DNA of 64,000 bases from Pholiota molesta. Taxonomy: Eukaryota > Basidiomycota > Agaricomycetes > Agaricales > Strophariaceae. Location of the stretch: contig JACGCK010000018.1 in NCBI GenBank assembly GCA_014925825.1, forward strand, positions 434,001 through 498,000, read 5' to 3'. Of this stretch, positions 23,001-34,801 are shown in pieces. The translations under genes were made by a program, and so were the position numbers. Numbering within the stretch: the first letter of the stretch is position 1; each line of letters opens with the position of its first letter. Under the pieces are notes generated by a model. The model saw only the letters and a program-made list of their open reading frames with translations, was not told where the DNA came from and searched no databases.

Positions 23001-24967
23001 TAGACCCGTCGGCCCCAAGGGCGACATCCTAGGACGAGGGCCACGTTTATGAAGATCGAGGTAGACCAAAGGAGATGACAATAGGACCGACCTTGACAGC
23101 ACTAAATTTCTTCCGCAGCGCCCACACCCTCTGCGGAGCAAACGCCCTGCCCTCTCTCGAAAAGTTGTCCCCAGTCGACTTTGGAGGCGAAAACGTGAAG
23201 ACCTCGCCGTTCAGCGACAAGGCGGCAAAGGTATCGTCGCAGCACGTCACTTTCGAAATGAGCGAATCCCTGATGGATTGAGGGGGACGGTAGGGTTCGA
23301 TACCGGATGGGAATGCATGCATTGGGAAACTGAAGAAAAATGAGTGATTTTCACGACACTTCGATAAATTGTATAACCCACCTTATCCGATAGTGAACGT
23401 CGTTCCAAATACATTCGACGTGTCGAGTGACGAGCAAGCCCACCAAAACAGTATCCTGTTGATACACTATCTAAGCGTCAACTTAATGACAATCTATTAA
23501 ATAACACTTACGCTCATAGCAAGTTCAACAACTGTGTTTGTGAACTTCGTAACCGCGCGTGGCGTAATTTGAACAGGCTGGGCATTCTTGTCATACCCTA
23601 TAAAACTGTTAACAAAAGCTTGAAAGCACCTATTCACATCACATACCAAGCTGGCCGGTATTCGTGCCCCACGTAAAAACTGTATCCTTCGTCCAGCAAG
23701 CCGACGCATTTTTGCTGGCAGCAACACCCCTTACCACCTCCTTCCTTAAAAGCCCGACAACCCTCTTCGGCACGCTCTGAATGGGCTCTTCCAGACGGCC
23801 AGTGGCAGAGCTGGAGGGCTCGACGATGTAGCCGAGCTGCGAAAAGCGGTTGAGACCCCACGAATATACTTCGCCTGCTTTCGTCAGCGCCAGGGTGTGA
23901 TCTTGGCCCAGCGCTACACTGAGTATCTCGAGGTTGAAGGATGGGAGGGAGTTGAGGTTGTATTGAGTGTGCTGGGCGGGACCAAGGCTGTAATACGCTA
24001 TTAACGCGGGGTTGATGCATGCGGGAGGAAAGAGGCGACGCACCGACCCCCGCTTCCGAATCCGCATAGCCGGAGATTCCCTTCGCTTTCTGCTGTGACG
24101 ACCACTGCGACGGTATGTATGAGATGAGTGTGTTTTTCATCGTCATATCTCACGCACCTGTATGCAATTTGGACATCTGAACCTGTCGGACACGGATGGG
24201 CGAAAACCGCGCGGCCACACTCAATTTCGCTAAATTTGCGGGAGTTTCCTTGGATTGTATGTTAACATGGTCGGGGTATGCTCTGTCGTTCCCATCAGCC
24301 AGACCCAGAGCGGCGTTTCTATAATTGTGATTCGTCCATACCGTCAGTATCGAACCATAAAATTCAAGGACATGACATACTGATTAGCACCCCATGTATA
24401 CAACTCCGCATTAACAGCCCCTGCGCTCGGTTTCGTTCCATTCACTGTGGAGTTGTACAGGTCGAATGCAGTATACCCCTCCAGGTCTTTCAGCGAGGTG
24501 TCGATCTCCGGCCGTTGCAGGAGCAGTAAGCTAATGGTATGATGCCACATGACGTCAGGGAACGGTAACAACGCTCATCCCGAAGAAATCACATACGCGA
24601 AAGGCAGATTGGCCGCGTACAGCGCGCGGTGCAGCGGCGTCCAAAGGCTCTCGGTGTCTGGGAGGTTGACGTCCACGCTGGGATGCTTCAGGAGCGCCTG
24701 CACGTATTCGATGTTCTCCACCGCGTTACAGGCCAGGTGCAGCGCCGTTCGCCCTAGCCAGTCTCTGGCGTTGACGTCGCAGACCGGGGCGGACCCGTTC
24801 GTCCCGCCTCCTCCGCTGCGCGTCCACGATTTTCCCCCGCCGCCCGTGTAGCTCGTTCCCGGTGCCGGTGCCGAATGAGTGGTGGATCCACGCTCGGTAT
24901 GGCCGTCGAGCAGGCGCCGAAAGGCCTGCAAATCCCGTGTGTTGAAGTAATCATGGAGCAAGCTCAT
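20082..24967 (-). CDS. ankyrin-RCC1-BTB protein (IBtk / S. pombe Btb1-like)
   Basis: Large scaffold of the IBtk type, a family known to serve as Cul3 ubiquitin-ligase adaptors through its BTB domains. Domains in order: ankyrin repeats after the start MSLLHDYFNTRDL (GRTALHLACNAVENIEYV, TPLHRALYAANLPFA); RCC1-like repeats (ELYTWGAN, GEVYSWGLNRFSQLG, VFTWGTNTGQLG); a central stretch with VRTRNTKSASAKAF; two BTB segments (LPSGEAFPVHRALLAARS and EFADRDVCVHAVLLRARS); BACK-like helices; a Ser/Pro-rich linker; and a conserved tail GKAWTLPPV...KRSLREIQEEE...ADFLKWW ending KSTTDS. About ten introns and over 1,200 residues. Tail-to-tail with HSP78, 129 bases apart. A fragment of its ankyrin exon recurs at 32,380. 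Confidence 0.85.
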
Positions 24968-26475
24968 GCAGGTGAGTAGTGTTTAGACCGAGCGACCCAA
25001 GAAGGAGCTTGTGGCAAGACTCCTTCGAATAAGGTCGAGCTGTCCGGGTATGCTTGGGATTTGAAAACTTTTTAAATGATCGAGTTGCAATATTCGAAAG
25101 CGCTGAGCGACGAAGGGTGTGAAGCGAAGCAATAGCAAAGCCTGGCGGCGGCGAGAACGTATACGGGAGACTGAGACGTGTTGATAAGAGTGCGTAGATA
25201 AATTGATGGCCGTGGGCGCTGACTCGTATGCTGACAAACGTGTAACGTCCATATATGGTCATCCTGATACCTTCGGAGCGGGACGACAGCTTGCAAGTAT
25301 CCGAGGATTCATCGCAAGAGCTTGAACAAAGGTTGAACGTTGAGCTTTGCTATCAAAGATTGGAACTAAAATAACACATAGTTTGATGCTTTGAACGATG
25401 AATGACTTCCACCGCTCGTACCTTGCCTGAACGCTTCGAACAAGCCTATATAGGAACGCTACGCATCGTTTGGGCATCGTTTGAACTTTGAATATTTGAA
25501 TCATGAATGGGGCCGCCTGGATTCAGATTCATCGGTGGCAAGTGAGCTAGTGAACGTGCATCATCCTTAAGTAGGAACACCTTGGAGCTGAATGGAGAAC
25601 ATGGCACAAAATTCGGCAGAAAATGCTTGGAAAATGCAGATGTTCTTCGAAGGCGGGCGACCACTGAAATTCGTCCAGATAAGCACGTGCGTGCTATACG
25701 GACACAATGTGATGTCAGAACTTAGAAGGCTTCTCCGAGTCCTGATGGTATTAAGGAAAGCTATCGAGTATTATAGAACCGGGCGACTGATGCCCAGCTG
25801 CGGCTTGAAATGCGCAAGAAATGCGCATATGGCGCCCTGTCGAATACAAAAAAGTCGTCAGAATAGTACGCTATCAATTTCTGCGAACCCATAGAGCTCA
25901 AAGTCCGACTTTAGAAAATGACTGACCCTTGTAATTTCCATCAAATTTCCATATAAAATCTAAATCTTGAGCCGACTGGAGCCCTCCATTCATGTCCATC
26001 CGAAGTAACCCCTCGCAGAAGCAACCAAGGCTGCGGCGAATATCCAGGACAGCGCTCAGTATATTCATCCTTATCATCTACACGACGTACGTCCATCAAA
26101 CTCAATCGGACGATTGAGGGCGATATATGCGCTTATACGGTACCGAATACCACCGTCATCTCACCCTACCCATAGCGATTCCGCACTCCACCGTCGCCAC
26201 GATATATAGGGGCCACGAAATGATTGACCATCGTTCACGAGTTGTCAGGAAAGAGTCGTCCGCGAAAGACACCAGTAAATTGCAAACACTCAGAGAGTTA
26301 TCTCATCCACCAGTGACGTCTTTCTAGGGATGGTCGATGATCCCGGATGAAATGAAAGTGGTTCAAGGAAAAAAAGCAGAGCCCGACATCAACCCGACAT
26401 ATCCCTAGACTCGACGGAGACAATAAATAATGAGTGACACAGCCACCATACTGTAATTGGGATGGGTTGAAGACG
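24968..26475. other. intergenic, IBtk-like gene / palindrome
   Basis: About 1.5 kb without a recognisable gene. It holds the promoter of the IBtk-like gene. A short piece near 26,235-26,320 (TCGTCCGCGAAAG, ACTCAGAGAGTTATCTCATC) recurs in decayed form at 32,600-32,665, next to the stray IBtk fragment. Confidence 0.5.
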
Positions 26476-28352
26476 ATTTACATTCCCTAGCAATCCAATA
26501 TGCATATGGTCTACAACTGTAGACAGAAGATTTTCCAATAACTAGGCCATCCCGTACCTCGGACATAATTCGTATCAAATTCAAAAGAAGATACACAAAC
26601 AATACATCGATAATTGTCAAGACAGTCATTCGTTCCAATGTCCTTTAGCGCTCAGCGATCTTCATGAACCAATCATGAACGTTCCACAACTTGCTACAAC
26701 TTGAACCTAGATGGGGCTTCTGAAGATGACAGTTCTTGGCTGGCTTCCACCAGAATCGGACACAACATTGCCACTGTACGCCCACTGTACATAGACACTA
26801 AGTATTGAGCAGTAAGAACCGTATAACCAAGACTCACATTGAGGTATCCACCATCGCCCAGTAACTGGAAAGTCCCAGACCGAAAGGCGTAGAGATGATA
26901 TCTAAATCCCGATGTCATCAATAGACAAATAACTCAACAATAACCCGGTAATAAGCACGTACGTGATGGAGCCAAATCCCCACCAAATTGGCAAAGAGAC
27001 CATTTTCAACGTAAAATCGACATCGGGTCGCCCATCGAATCTGACCTGATGTCTGGTGTAGCAAATGACATAGTTGAATGTAGGATCATTTCTCCTGAGA
27101 TCCCTAACTGAGACTTGAGTGAATTCAGAACGCCTCTAATGAAAACAATGTATCAGATGAGCCGGATTTTCAGAATGTCAGGTTTAAAGGGCTCGCCTGG
27201 TGATCACTCCAACTTTGGTTTACAATCCATTGAATGATCGAACCAATAAAAGCCACAGCGCCGATGACAGTTGCAATACTGCGGCCACCATGACTGGCGG
27301 CCACCTCCCTTGACTGGATACTCGGTGTAGCCTTATCAAGAGAGTCCTCATCGGATGCATGAGATTCGAAGAGGCAAACCTGATGAGCATCAGCTTTCTT
27401 GACAGTGTCCCAGATTTTGTCCCAAGAGACGTTATTGACGTCTCCCACTGCAGAAGGTCAGATCAGTCCAGCCAAAAAATACGTGTAGTTGGGTAGATAT
27501 TACCGGCGTCAAGATGAAGTAAAGCAACCACGTCACCGACTGGAAAATCGGTCTTGTTGAGTGCAGAAATTTCATCAGCGGGTACAGCAACGATGAGCTC
27601 TTCGATAGCTTTCTTGTCGGCTCCAGTGATTGCGGTATAGGCCATTGTTGTCAGAGTTGTGCGAGAGGTGATAATTCACTGGCAGATCCTTGTGCAAATG
27701 GCGGGTTATTTAACACTTTGAGATTGCTCACAGAAATTTAAATAAAGTCATGTCGGAATATCAGCATAAAGGGGCCCTCAGCCCAATGGAAACTTGGAAC
27801 CTCCTATTCGGTTTTTGAATGGCTAAGAATCCAACAAAAAATGTGATATGGGCTTTTCAATTCAATGATAGTAGGTTAATTTTGAGTCTATCAAAATTCA
27901 AAAGGCTCACGAAGAATGAGGGATGAAATACAAGCTTTCACGGTAAAGCCTGGACCACTGATTATTTTAAGGTTAGAATTTAGATTCAATAAGCACAGAA
28001 GCAACTGCAGGTGATTTTAAATACGGAGTCAAGTTCCTCCCATTGAATAGCTACATGTTCTCAAATTTCGGATGTGACAAGAAAAGGTATGTATGAATCA
28101 TATACATTGTGAGAAGTACTGTGCCAACTTCCAAGCGACTTCGCCGTGGAGTTTCTTGGTCAGTCCATAGTAGAGAATTGGAGATAAGAGACAAATTTAA
28201 AGGGTGCAGGTCAGTGAACGTGCCGGCTGAGAAAATCATGCAGAAGTCCATCACAATACTGCCTTTTTACAGTGGTGATTAACTTCTAAATTCTCCCTTT
28301 GATGGCAATATAGGCTCATACTATACGTACATTGTCGACACCAAATATTTCA
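26476..28352. repeat. left arm of a ~3.9-kb imperfect palindrome
   Basis: The reverse complement of this arm is found at 28,559-30,414. Matching outer ends: TTTACATTCCCTAGCAATCC here against GGATTGCCAGGGAATGTAAA there. Matching inner ends: TGTCGACACCAAAT here against ATTTGGTGTCGACA there. Agreement is very high in the inner 700 bases, with only occasional single-base changes, and lower over the family X gene. Confidence 0.85.
26708..27645 (-). CDS. family X uncharacterised membrane protein, left-arm copy
   Basis: I do not recognise the function. The exons join as MAYTAITGADKKAIEEL...PVGDVVALLHLDA | VGDVNNVSWDKIWDTVKKAD...SHGGRSIATVIGAVAF...QWIVNQSW | RRSEFTQVSVRDLRRNDPTFNYVICYTRHQVRF | YHLYAFRSGTFQLLGDGGYLN | WAYSGN-type tail, stop at 26,708-26,710. 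About 215 residues. One hydrophobic stretch (SIATVIGAVAFIGSIIQWIV) could cross a membrane. The C-terminal half is aromatic- and Gly-rich and looks beta-structured. This copy has about 20 more residues before the hydrophobic segment than the right-arm copy. Reading frames are intact, so it is probably a real gene. Confidence 0.6.
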
Positions 28353-28558
28353 GCATCTCAAAACCATGCCAATACATCAAGAGGTACGTACTACTGTAGG
28401 ATAAATGTTTCAATCCCGGGAGTACTCAGAGTGCTGGTTAAGCGCTTCGTTAAGCGCTGGTAGTAATAATGGCGCCAGTATGTACACCGCCACACTGGCA
28501 TGCGAAGTCATAAAACATGTTTCAAAAAGACGTCGGTAATGCTATAAAACCATTCGAA
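28353..28558. other. palindrome spacer
   Basis: Unique 206-base centre between the two arms, with no coding signal. It contains a short direct repeat GTTAAGCGCT...GTTAAGCGCT at about 28,437-28,461. Confidence 0.7.
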
Positions 28559-30414
28559 ATTTGGTGTCGACAATGTACGTATAGTATGAGCCTATATTGC
28601 CATCAAAGGGAGAATTTAGAAGTTAATCACCGCTGTAAAAAGGCAGTATTGTGATGGACTTCTGCATAATTTTCTCAGCTGGCACATTCACTGACCTGCA
28701 CCCTTTAAATTTGTCTCTTATCTCCAATTCTCTACTATGGACTGACCAAGAAACTCCACGGCGAAGTCGCTTGGAAGTTGGCACAGTACTTCTCACAATG
28801 CATATGATTCATACATACCTTTTCTTGTCACATCCGAAATTTGAGAACATGTAGCTATTCAATGGGAGGAACTTGACTCCGTATTTAAAATCACCTGCAG
28901 TTGCTTCTGTGCTTATTGAATCTAAATTCTAACCTTAACATAATCAGTGGTCCAGGCTTTACCGTGAAAGCTTGTATTTTATCCCTCATTCTTCGTGAGC
29001 CTTTTGAATTTTGATAGACTCAAGATTAACCTACTATCATTGAAAAGCCCATATCACATTTTTTGTTGGATTCTTAGCCATTCAAAAACCGAATAGGAGG
29101 TTCCAAGTTTCCATTGGGCTGAGGGCCCCTTTATGCTGATATTCCGACATGACTTTATTTATAATTTCTGTGAGCAATCTCAAAGTGTTAAATAGCCCGC
29201 CAGTTGCACAAGGATCTGCCAGTGAATTATCACCTCTCGCACAACTCTGACAACAATGGCCTATACCGCAATCACTGGAGCCGACAAGAAAGCTATCGAA
29301 GAGCTCATCGTTGCTGTCCCCGCTGATGAAATTTCTGCACTAAACAAGACCGATTTTCCAGTCGGTGACGTGGTTGCTTTGCTTCATCTTGACGCCGGTA
29401 ATATCTACACAACTACACGTATTTTTTGGCTGGACTGATTTGACCTTCTGCAGTGGGAGACGTCAATAACGTCTCTTGGGACAAAATCTGGGACACAGTC
29501 AAGAAAGCTGATTCTCATGAAGTTTGCCTCTTCGAATCTCATGCATCTACACCGAGTGCCCAGCCAAGGGTGGAGGTGGCAACTGTCATCGCGGCTGTGG
29601 CTTTTGTTGTTACGATCATTCAATGGATTACAGACCAAAACTGGAGTAATCACCAGGCGAGCCCTTTAAACCTGGTATTCTGTTGAATCCGGCTCATCTG
29701 ATACAAAACGTTTTCATTAGAGGCGTTCTGAATTCACTCAAGTTACAGTTAAGGATCTCAGGAAAAATGATCCTACATTCAACTATGTCATTTGCTACAC
29801 CAGACATCAGGTCAGATTCGATGGGCGACCGGACGTCGATTTTACGTTGAAAATGGTCTCTTTGCCAATTTGGTGGGGATTTGGCTCCATCACGTACGTG
29901 CTTATTACCGGGTTATTGTTGGGTTATTTGTCTATTGATGACATTGGGATTTAGATATCATCTCTACGCCTTTCGGTCTGGGACTTTCCAGTTACTGGGC
30001 GATGGTGGATACCTCAATGTGAGTCTTGGTTATACGGTTCTTACTGCTCAATACTTAGTGTCTATGTACAGTGGGCGTACAGTGGCAATGTTGTGTCCGA
30101 TTCTGGTGGAAGCCAGCCAAGAACTGTCATCTTCAGAAGCCCCGTCTAGGTTCAAGCTGCAACAAGTTGTGGAACGTTCGTGAAGATTGCTGAGTGCTAA
30201 AGGACTTTGGAATGAATGACTGTCTCTGTCTGGACAATTATCGATCTTTGGACTGAATGACCTTCTCTGTCGGGACAATTATCGATGTATCGTTTGTGTA
30301 TCGTCGTTTGAATTTGATCTGAATTATGTCCGAGTTACGGGATGGCATAGTTATTGAGAAACCTTCGGTCTACAGTTGCAGACCATAAGCATACAGGATT
30401 GCCAGGGAATGTAA
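28559..30414. repeat. right arm of a ~3.9-kb imperfect palindrome
   Basis: Inverted partner of 26,476-28,352. It differs by a deletion of about 45-60 bases inside the family X gene and by scattered changes near its outer end. Confidence 0.85.
29256..30149 (+). CDS. family X uncharacterised membrane protein, right-arm copy
   Basis: Divergent mirror copy of the gene at 26,708-27,645. MAYTAITGADKKAIEEL and LLHLDA are followed by VGDVNNVSWDKIWDTVKKAD, a shortened linker (ASTPSAQPRVE), a hydrophobic segment VATVIAAVAFVVTIIQWI, RRSEFTQVTVKDLRKNDPTF, YHLYAFRSGTFQLLGDGGYL and the tail WAYSGNVVSDSGGSQPR, TAG at 30,147-30,149. Five exons with intact splice sites and no in-frame stop. About 195-200 residues. 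No signal peptide at the N-terminus. The function is unknown. Other Agaricomycete homologs are expected but could not be checked here. Confidence 0.6.
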
Positions 30415-30465
30415 ATTAGCTGCCCTGGAGCGCGCCCAATATTTTGGTACAAACGATATGGCTCA

Positions 30466-30521
30466 GTAGCACTTGCCTCGTAGATATAACACCGTAGCAC
30501 TTGCCTCGTAGATATAACACC
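30466..30521. repeat. 28-bp unit tandemly repeated twice
   Basis: Two perfect copies of a 28-base unit beginning GTAGCACTTGCCTCG, followed by a partial third (GTAGCA). It lies just beyond the right palindrome arm. Confidence 0.8.
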
Positions 30522-30589
30522 GTAGCATACAAGTAGCATTCTCTAATCAGGAAATCTTACCTTCTTTTCTCTTTTCCTTCTTCGTCAGT

Positions 30590-30730
30590 ATCATGTAAAG
30601 CCGAAACCTGCTCGCCATGTCCAGACTAAGGGGTATATAAGAGTGACAAATATTCGCGGCGAATATAGATATACATAAGTAGATAATACCTTCCGACAAC
30701 AAGGAATGAAAACCAATTTTGCATCACGTA
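30590..30730. repeat. R repeat, copy 1
   Basis: One of three related segments lying beside squalene synthase and family X sequences (others at 32,700-32,885 and 34,490-34,640). Shared landmarks are ACCTGCTCGCCATGTCCA, GGGGTATATAAGAGTG, GGCGAATATAGATATACAT and CAAGGAATGAA. Copies 1 and 3 are close to each other; copy 2 is more diverged. Confidence 0.75.
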
Positions 30731-30872
30731 GGTCTATACGAGAAACGCGACGCGAAAAAGAGAAATAAATAGAAGAAAGAGGTATCGTAGGCAAATGCCA
30801 CCAATATATACTTAGAAAAGTCTCAATGTACTAGGAAAAAAAAACGTCGAAAAGATCAAAGAAAAAAAAAGA

Positions 30873-32354
30873 CTACTCGCTGTACACCACCAGCGCCCAG
30901 ATGATACCCGCACTGAGCAGGATGACCACCGAGAACGCCGCGCCGACATACAACAGCAGCTTGCGCTGGCTGATCTCCTTCCCGCCGTCCTGCAGCCGCG
31001 ACGCCGACACCGTCCCGTTCGCAACCCCCGCGCGGAGCGCGTCCATGCGCTGCTTCGCAGCCAGCGCCGCGTCCACTTCCTGCTGGCGAAGCACGACCTG
31101 CGTGCGCGGGTCGGACGGGTCCAGCGTCTGCTTGCCCGTCTCCTTGGAGAAGGCGACGAAGGAGGGGTAGTAGTGTTCGCACCACGACTCGATCTACACA
31201 AAGAAAATAAGTTCATGTCGATGAGCAAGCAAAGACGTGAAAAATGTACCTTGCCACAAGCGATAGAGATGCGGATGAAGTTGGGGTCGGACGGCAGCGC
31301 CTTGGCGTGGATGCGGCGCGCGTATTCACGGAACACCAGACCCACTTCCCGCGGATTCGTCGATCGCATGATAAGCTAGCAAGAGAAAAAAACACGCGTG
31401 AGTCCACAACCCACAGCCACACACCGGGAACGACCTACGTTGGCCCCCACCGCTTTGGGGATCTTGATATTCCGCTGGAACATCTCCTTATTCATGAAGC
31501 ACAGTTCCAGAGTCGCGATAGCCATCGCAGCGGGAATCGCGCAGAAGTTGAAGACGCTCTGGTTCTTCAGCATCCGGAGGTAGTCCAGCGAGTCCACCGC
31601 GTGCCGCAGCGCGTCCAGCGCCATCCCGCTCTGGGCGTACGTCGCGCGCCGCACCACTTCCGGGTCCGTGCTCGTCATGTCCTTCATCTCCTTGAAGCCG
31701 TACACCGCCTTGCCCCAGATTTCGCGCGGCCAGAATAGCGCTTGTCGTCCACGTCTTCGCGTAAGTCACGGATGATGTTCATCTTTTGGAGGAGGAGACC
31801 CATGGAGTTGCTCAGCTCGAGCTGAGAGCCGATGTAGGGTGCCTCCTTCCCTGAGGCGGCGAATATCCGTGAGAGACCCTCGCCGACGAGGCCAGCGACA
31901 TAATGACAGTAAAGATCGTATTCCGCAATAGTTTCGAGGTAGATGGATCCAGTCGTCGCTGCTTTATGCGCGTAATCGGCCATTCCGGTCTCCATTTTGG
32001 TAGTGATATCAATGATAACATTTTTATATCTAAAAAAACGCGTCAGTTCATCCTGCATATGGAATTCGCGGCGAAACAATATGTCCCCTGAAACGAATGA
32101 CAAAAATAGAAGGGTATGAAAACGCACTCAGGTAGGAGTCTATTGACTTCTTCGACAACCGTGTCATATTCTACAAGTAGCTGGCGGTCTTTCTCTGCTG
32201 GGCCACAGCCGTCGTAATTCCACCTCGGGGTGACGGTGTGGACGTGGAAGGAGCGCAAGATTGGTTGCTTGATGTGGTCGGGGATGGTCATGTCATCTTC
32301 AATGGTGTCGAGTCCACGGAGAACAAGATAGAACAGAGCAATCTTCGCAGGCAA
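30873..32354 (-). pseudogene. squalene synthase pseudogene (5' truncated, frameshifted)
   Basis: Paralog of the intact ERG9 at 34,802-36,797 and alignable from KIALFYLVLRGLDTIEDD to the C-terminal anchor ending IIWALVVYSE (stop at 30,873). The first exon (MGITNWLALLL... to ...LARTV) is missing; upstream lies a fragment of the IBtk-like gene. One A is missing near 31,735 compared with the intact copy. It turns the conserved KRYFWPREIW into [10 protein letters not shown] and brings an early stop. Both lesions independently predict loss of function. Introns are kept, so it arose by DNA duplication and not through an mRNA. Confidence 0.85.
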
Positions 32355-32379
32355 TTGTCACTGGAGGGTCGACACGGCG

Positions 32380-32595
32380 GTATTTGGCAGGTTCACGTCC
32401 ACGCTGGGGTGCTTCAGGACCGCCTGCACGTATTCGATGTTTTCCACCGCGTTACAGGCCAGGTGCAGCGCCGTTCTCCCTAGCCAGTCTCTGACATTGA
32501 CATCGCAGTAGGGGCAGTCGCGCTCCCCGATCCTCCTGCACCACCGCTGCGTGTCCACGGTTTGCCCCCGCCGCCCGTGTAGCTCGTTGCCATCG
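32380..32595 (-). pseudogene. stray ankyrin-exon fragment of the IBtk-like gene
   Basis: The minus strand encodes NVRDWLGRTALHLACNAV and EYVQAVLKHPSVDVNLPNT, matching the first exon of the gene at 24,967 (source about 24,665-24,850) with few changes. It keeps neither the start nor the rest of the gene. It abuts the truncated 5' side of the squalene synthase pseudogene, marking a rearrangement junction near 32,380. Confidence 0.8.
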
Positions 32596-32699
32596 TTCAC
32601 GCGGTGTTAGAAAGGAATCGTCCGCGAAGTAAGCTGTATGCACTCAGGGAGTAATCTCATCGCACATAGACATTGCCGCGCCCCATCAGGAAATTCTTT

Positions 32700-32885
32700 C
32701 CTTTTCTACTTCCCTTCTTCGGTGCTTGTCATTTTTACAGATTAGAACCGTAATTATAGCCTGCTCGCTATATAGAAAATAAGGGTATAAAGCTGATAAA
32801 TACTCTTGACGAATATAGATTTACATCAGTAGATAATTCCATCTGAAAACAAGGAATGAAAACAATTTTGCATTACGTAGAGCTA
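32700..32885. repeat. R repeat, copy 2 (diverged)
   Basis: Related to 30,590-30,730 and 34,490-34,640 through GCCTGCTCGC, AAGGGTATAAAG, ACGAATATAGATTTACAT and CAAGGAATGAAAAC. It is followed by sequence (32,905-33,110) that is an inverted, decayed match to 30,290-30,475. Confidence 0.65.
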
Positions 32886-33209
32886 TGTATAAGGAAAATG
32901 CGAATAGTATATCTACGTCAGATGCCACTAAGCCATATCGTTTGTACCAAGATATTTAGCTTGAGCAGACGGTTTAAATTTCCCGCAAAAATGTCAGCGA
33001 GCCGGCGCGACGGTTTCAAACCTGTATGCGCCTTGTGGTCTGCAACTATTCTCCTGCTCCAATAACTATACCATCCCGTACCCCAGGCATAATTCGCATC
33101 AAACTCGAAGGATACATTGATAATTGTACAGTCAGTCATGCACTTTAGCGCTCAGCAAATATCATGTCACAATGTTCCACATTCCACAGCTTGTTAATAC
33201 AACTTGAAC

Positions 33210-34183
33210 CTAGACGGGGTTGCTGAAGACGATAGTTCTTGGCTGCCTTCCGCGAGAGTCGGAAGCAATAATACCATAGCGCGCCCACTGTACATAGACA
33301 CCATGTAGGATAAGTATTGAGCAATAAGAACCTTATCAAAAAAGACTCACATCAAGGTATCCACCGTCGCCCAGTAAGCAGAAAGCCCCAGACCGAAAGG
33401 CATACAGATCATAGCTAAATCCCGATGTCGTCAATAGGCAAACACCTCGATAATAAACGCGTACGTGATGCCTCTAAACCCCCAGCGAATTGGCATCGAG
33501 ACCTGCCTCCGCGTAAAATCGACATCGGGTTGCCCATCGAATCTGACCTCATGTCTAGTGCGGCAGATGACATAGTTGAATCGAGGATCGTTTCTACTCA
33601 GATCCCTAACTATGACTCGCGTAAATTCAGAACGTCTCTAATGAGAATATTGTGTCAGATTCAGGTGAGCAGGAACGACAGAGTTGAGGGACCCACCCGC
33701 TGATTGTCCCAATTTTGGTCTTTAATCCATTGAATAATCGGCCCAACAGCATCCACAGCCACGATGACAGCTGCAACAACTGCAACGTTGCGGCCACTTG
33801 CAGCGCCCACCGTTGACTGGATACTCGGCGACATAAGCGTAGCCAAATTATCCAGAGAGTCCCCATCGGATGCATGAAATTCACCGACTCGGAGGTCTTC
33901 CTGCTGAACATCAGCCTCTTTGACAGAGTCTCAAATTGTGTTCCAAGAGATAACGACAGACATTTTGCGCATCTCCCGCTGCAGAAGACGGAATCAGTGA
34001 GCCAAGAACACGAACAGCTGCGGGGACATTACCTGCATCAGTATGTTGTTGTTCTTGTAAAGCAACTGGGTCAGTAACTGGGATCTCGGTCGTACTTAAC
34101 GCAGACATTTCGTCTTCGGGGACGGCATTGACGGGCTCTTCGATGGCTTTCTTGTCAGCTCCAGCGGTTGCGGTAGAGGCCAT
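33210..34183 (-). pseudogene. family X, third copy (degenerate)
   Basis: The start MASTATAGADKKAIEEPVNA matches family X and the tail reads QPRTIVFSNPV with a stop at 33,210-33,212. Exon 2 carries an insertion of about 10 bases near 33,950-33,965. In addition, the TGG of IWDTVKK is now TGA. Downstream exons remain recognisable (IIQWIKDQNWDNQ; GDGGYL region), so the damage looks moderate in age. Its 3' flank matches that of the left-arm copy. It could still be read if the insertion were spliced out, but no splice signal for that was seen. Confidence 0.65.
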
Positions 34184-34489
34184 TGATGTCAGAGTTGTGC
34201 GAGAGGTATAACTTAGGTATAAGTACTATGATATGATATTACTCATGATGAATCACTGGCAGATCCTTGTCCAACAGGCGCCGGGTCATATGATGCTAAG
34301 TTGAGATTGCTCATGGAATACCACCACCACCGCCGCCGGACGGCACTGCGGGGCTTGGTCTGCCCTGCGGATGGTGTGTGACGTGGGCCTTCACAAGCTT
34401 CAAACCTTTGTCCATTCATGCTTCATTCTCATTCCGACTGTAATGTGATACCAGCTTCCAAAATGTTGTAAGTATATCCACATCACCAC

Positions 34490-34640
34490 CCAGGAAATCT
34501 TTCTCCGTGAGCCGCAACCTGCTCGCCATGTCCAAACTAAGGGGTATATAAGAGTGATAAATATTCGCGGCGAATATAGATATACATAAGTAGATAATCC
34601 CTTCCGACAACAAGGAATGAAGACCAATTTTGCATCACGC
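34490..34640. repeat. R repeat, copy 3
   Basis: Close match to 30,590-30,730 in the same orientation, lying 3' of the intact squalene synthase as copy 1 lies 3' of the pseudogene. The R repeat is therefore part of the duplicated unit. Confidence 0.75.
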
Positions 34641-34801
34641 AGGACTATACGAGCAACGCGACGCGAAAAAAGAGAAATAAATAAAAGAAAGAGGTATCAT
34701 ATGCAAGTGCCACCAATATATACTTAAGAAAAGTCCTAATGTACTCGAGAAAAAATAACGTCGAAAAGATGAAAGGAAAAAAAAAAAAGAAAACACTAAT
34801 C

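Noticed and set aside
21862..23052. A 396-residue plus-strand frame across the BTB region
   Set aside because: Arg/Pro-rich antisense shadow of the BTB exon; the minus-strand frame encodes recognisable BTB and RCC1 sequence.
26476..30414. Palindrome arms as terminal repeats of one large transposon
   Set aside because: The arms themselves contain complete multi-exon genes, the spacer is only 206 bp, and no flanking target duplication was seen.
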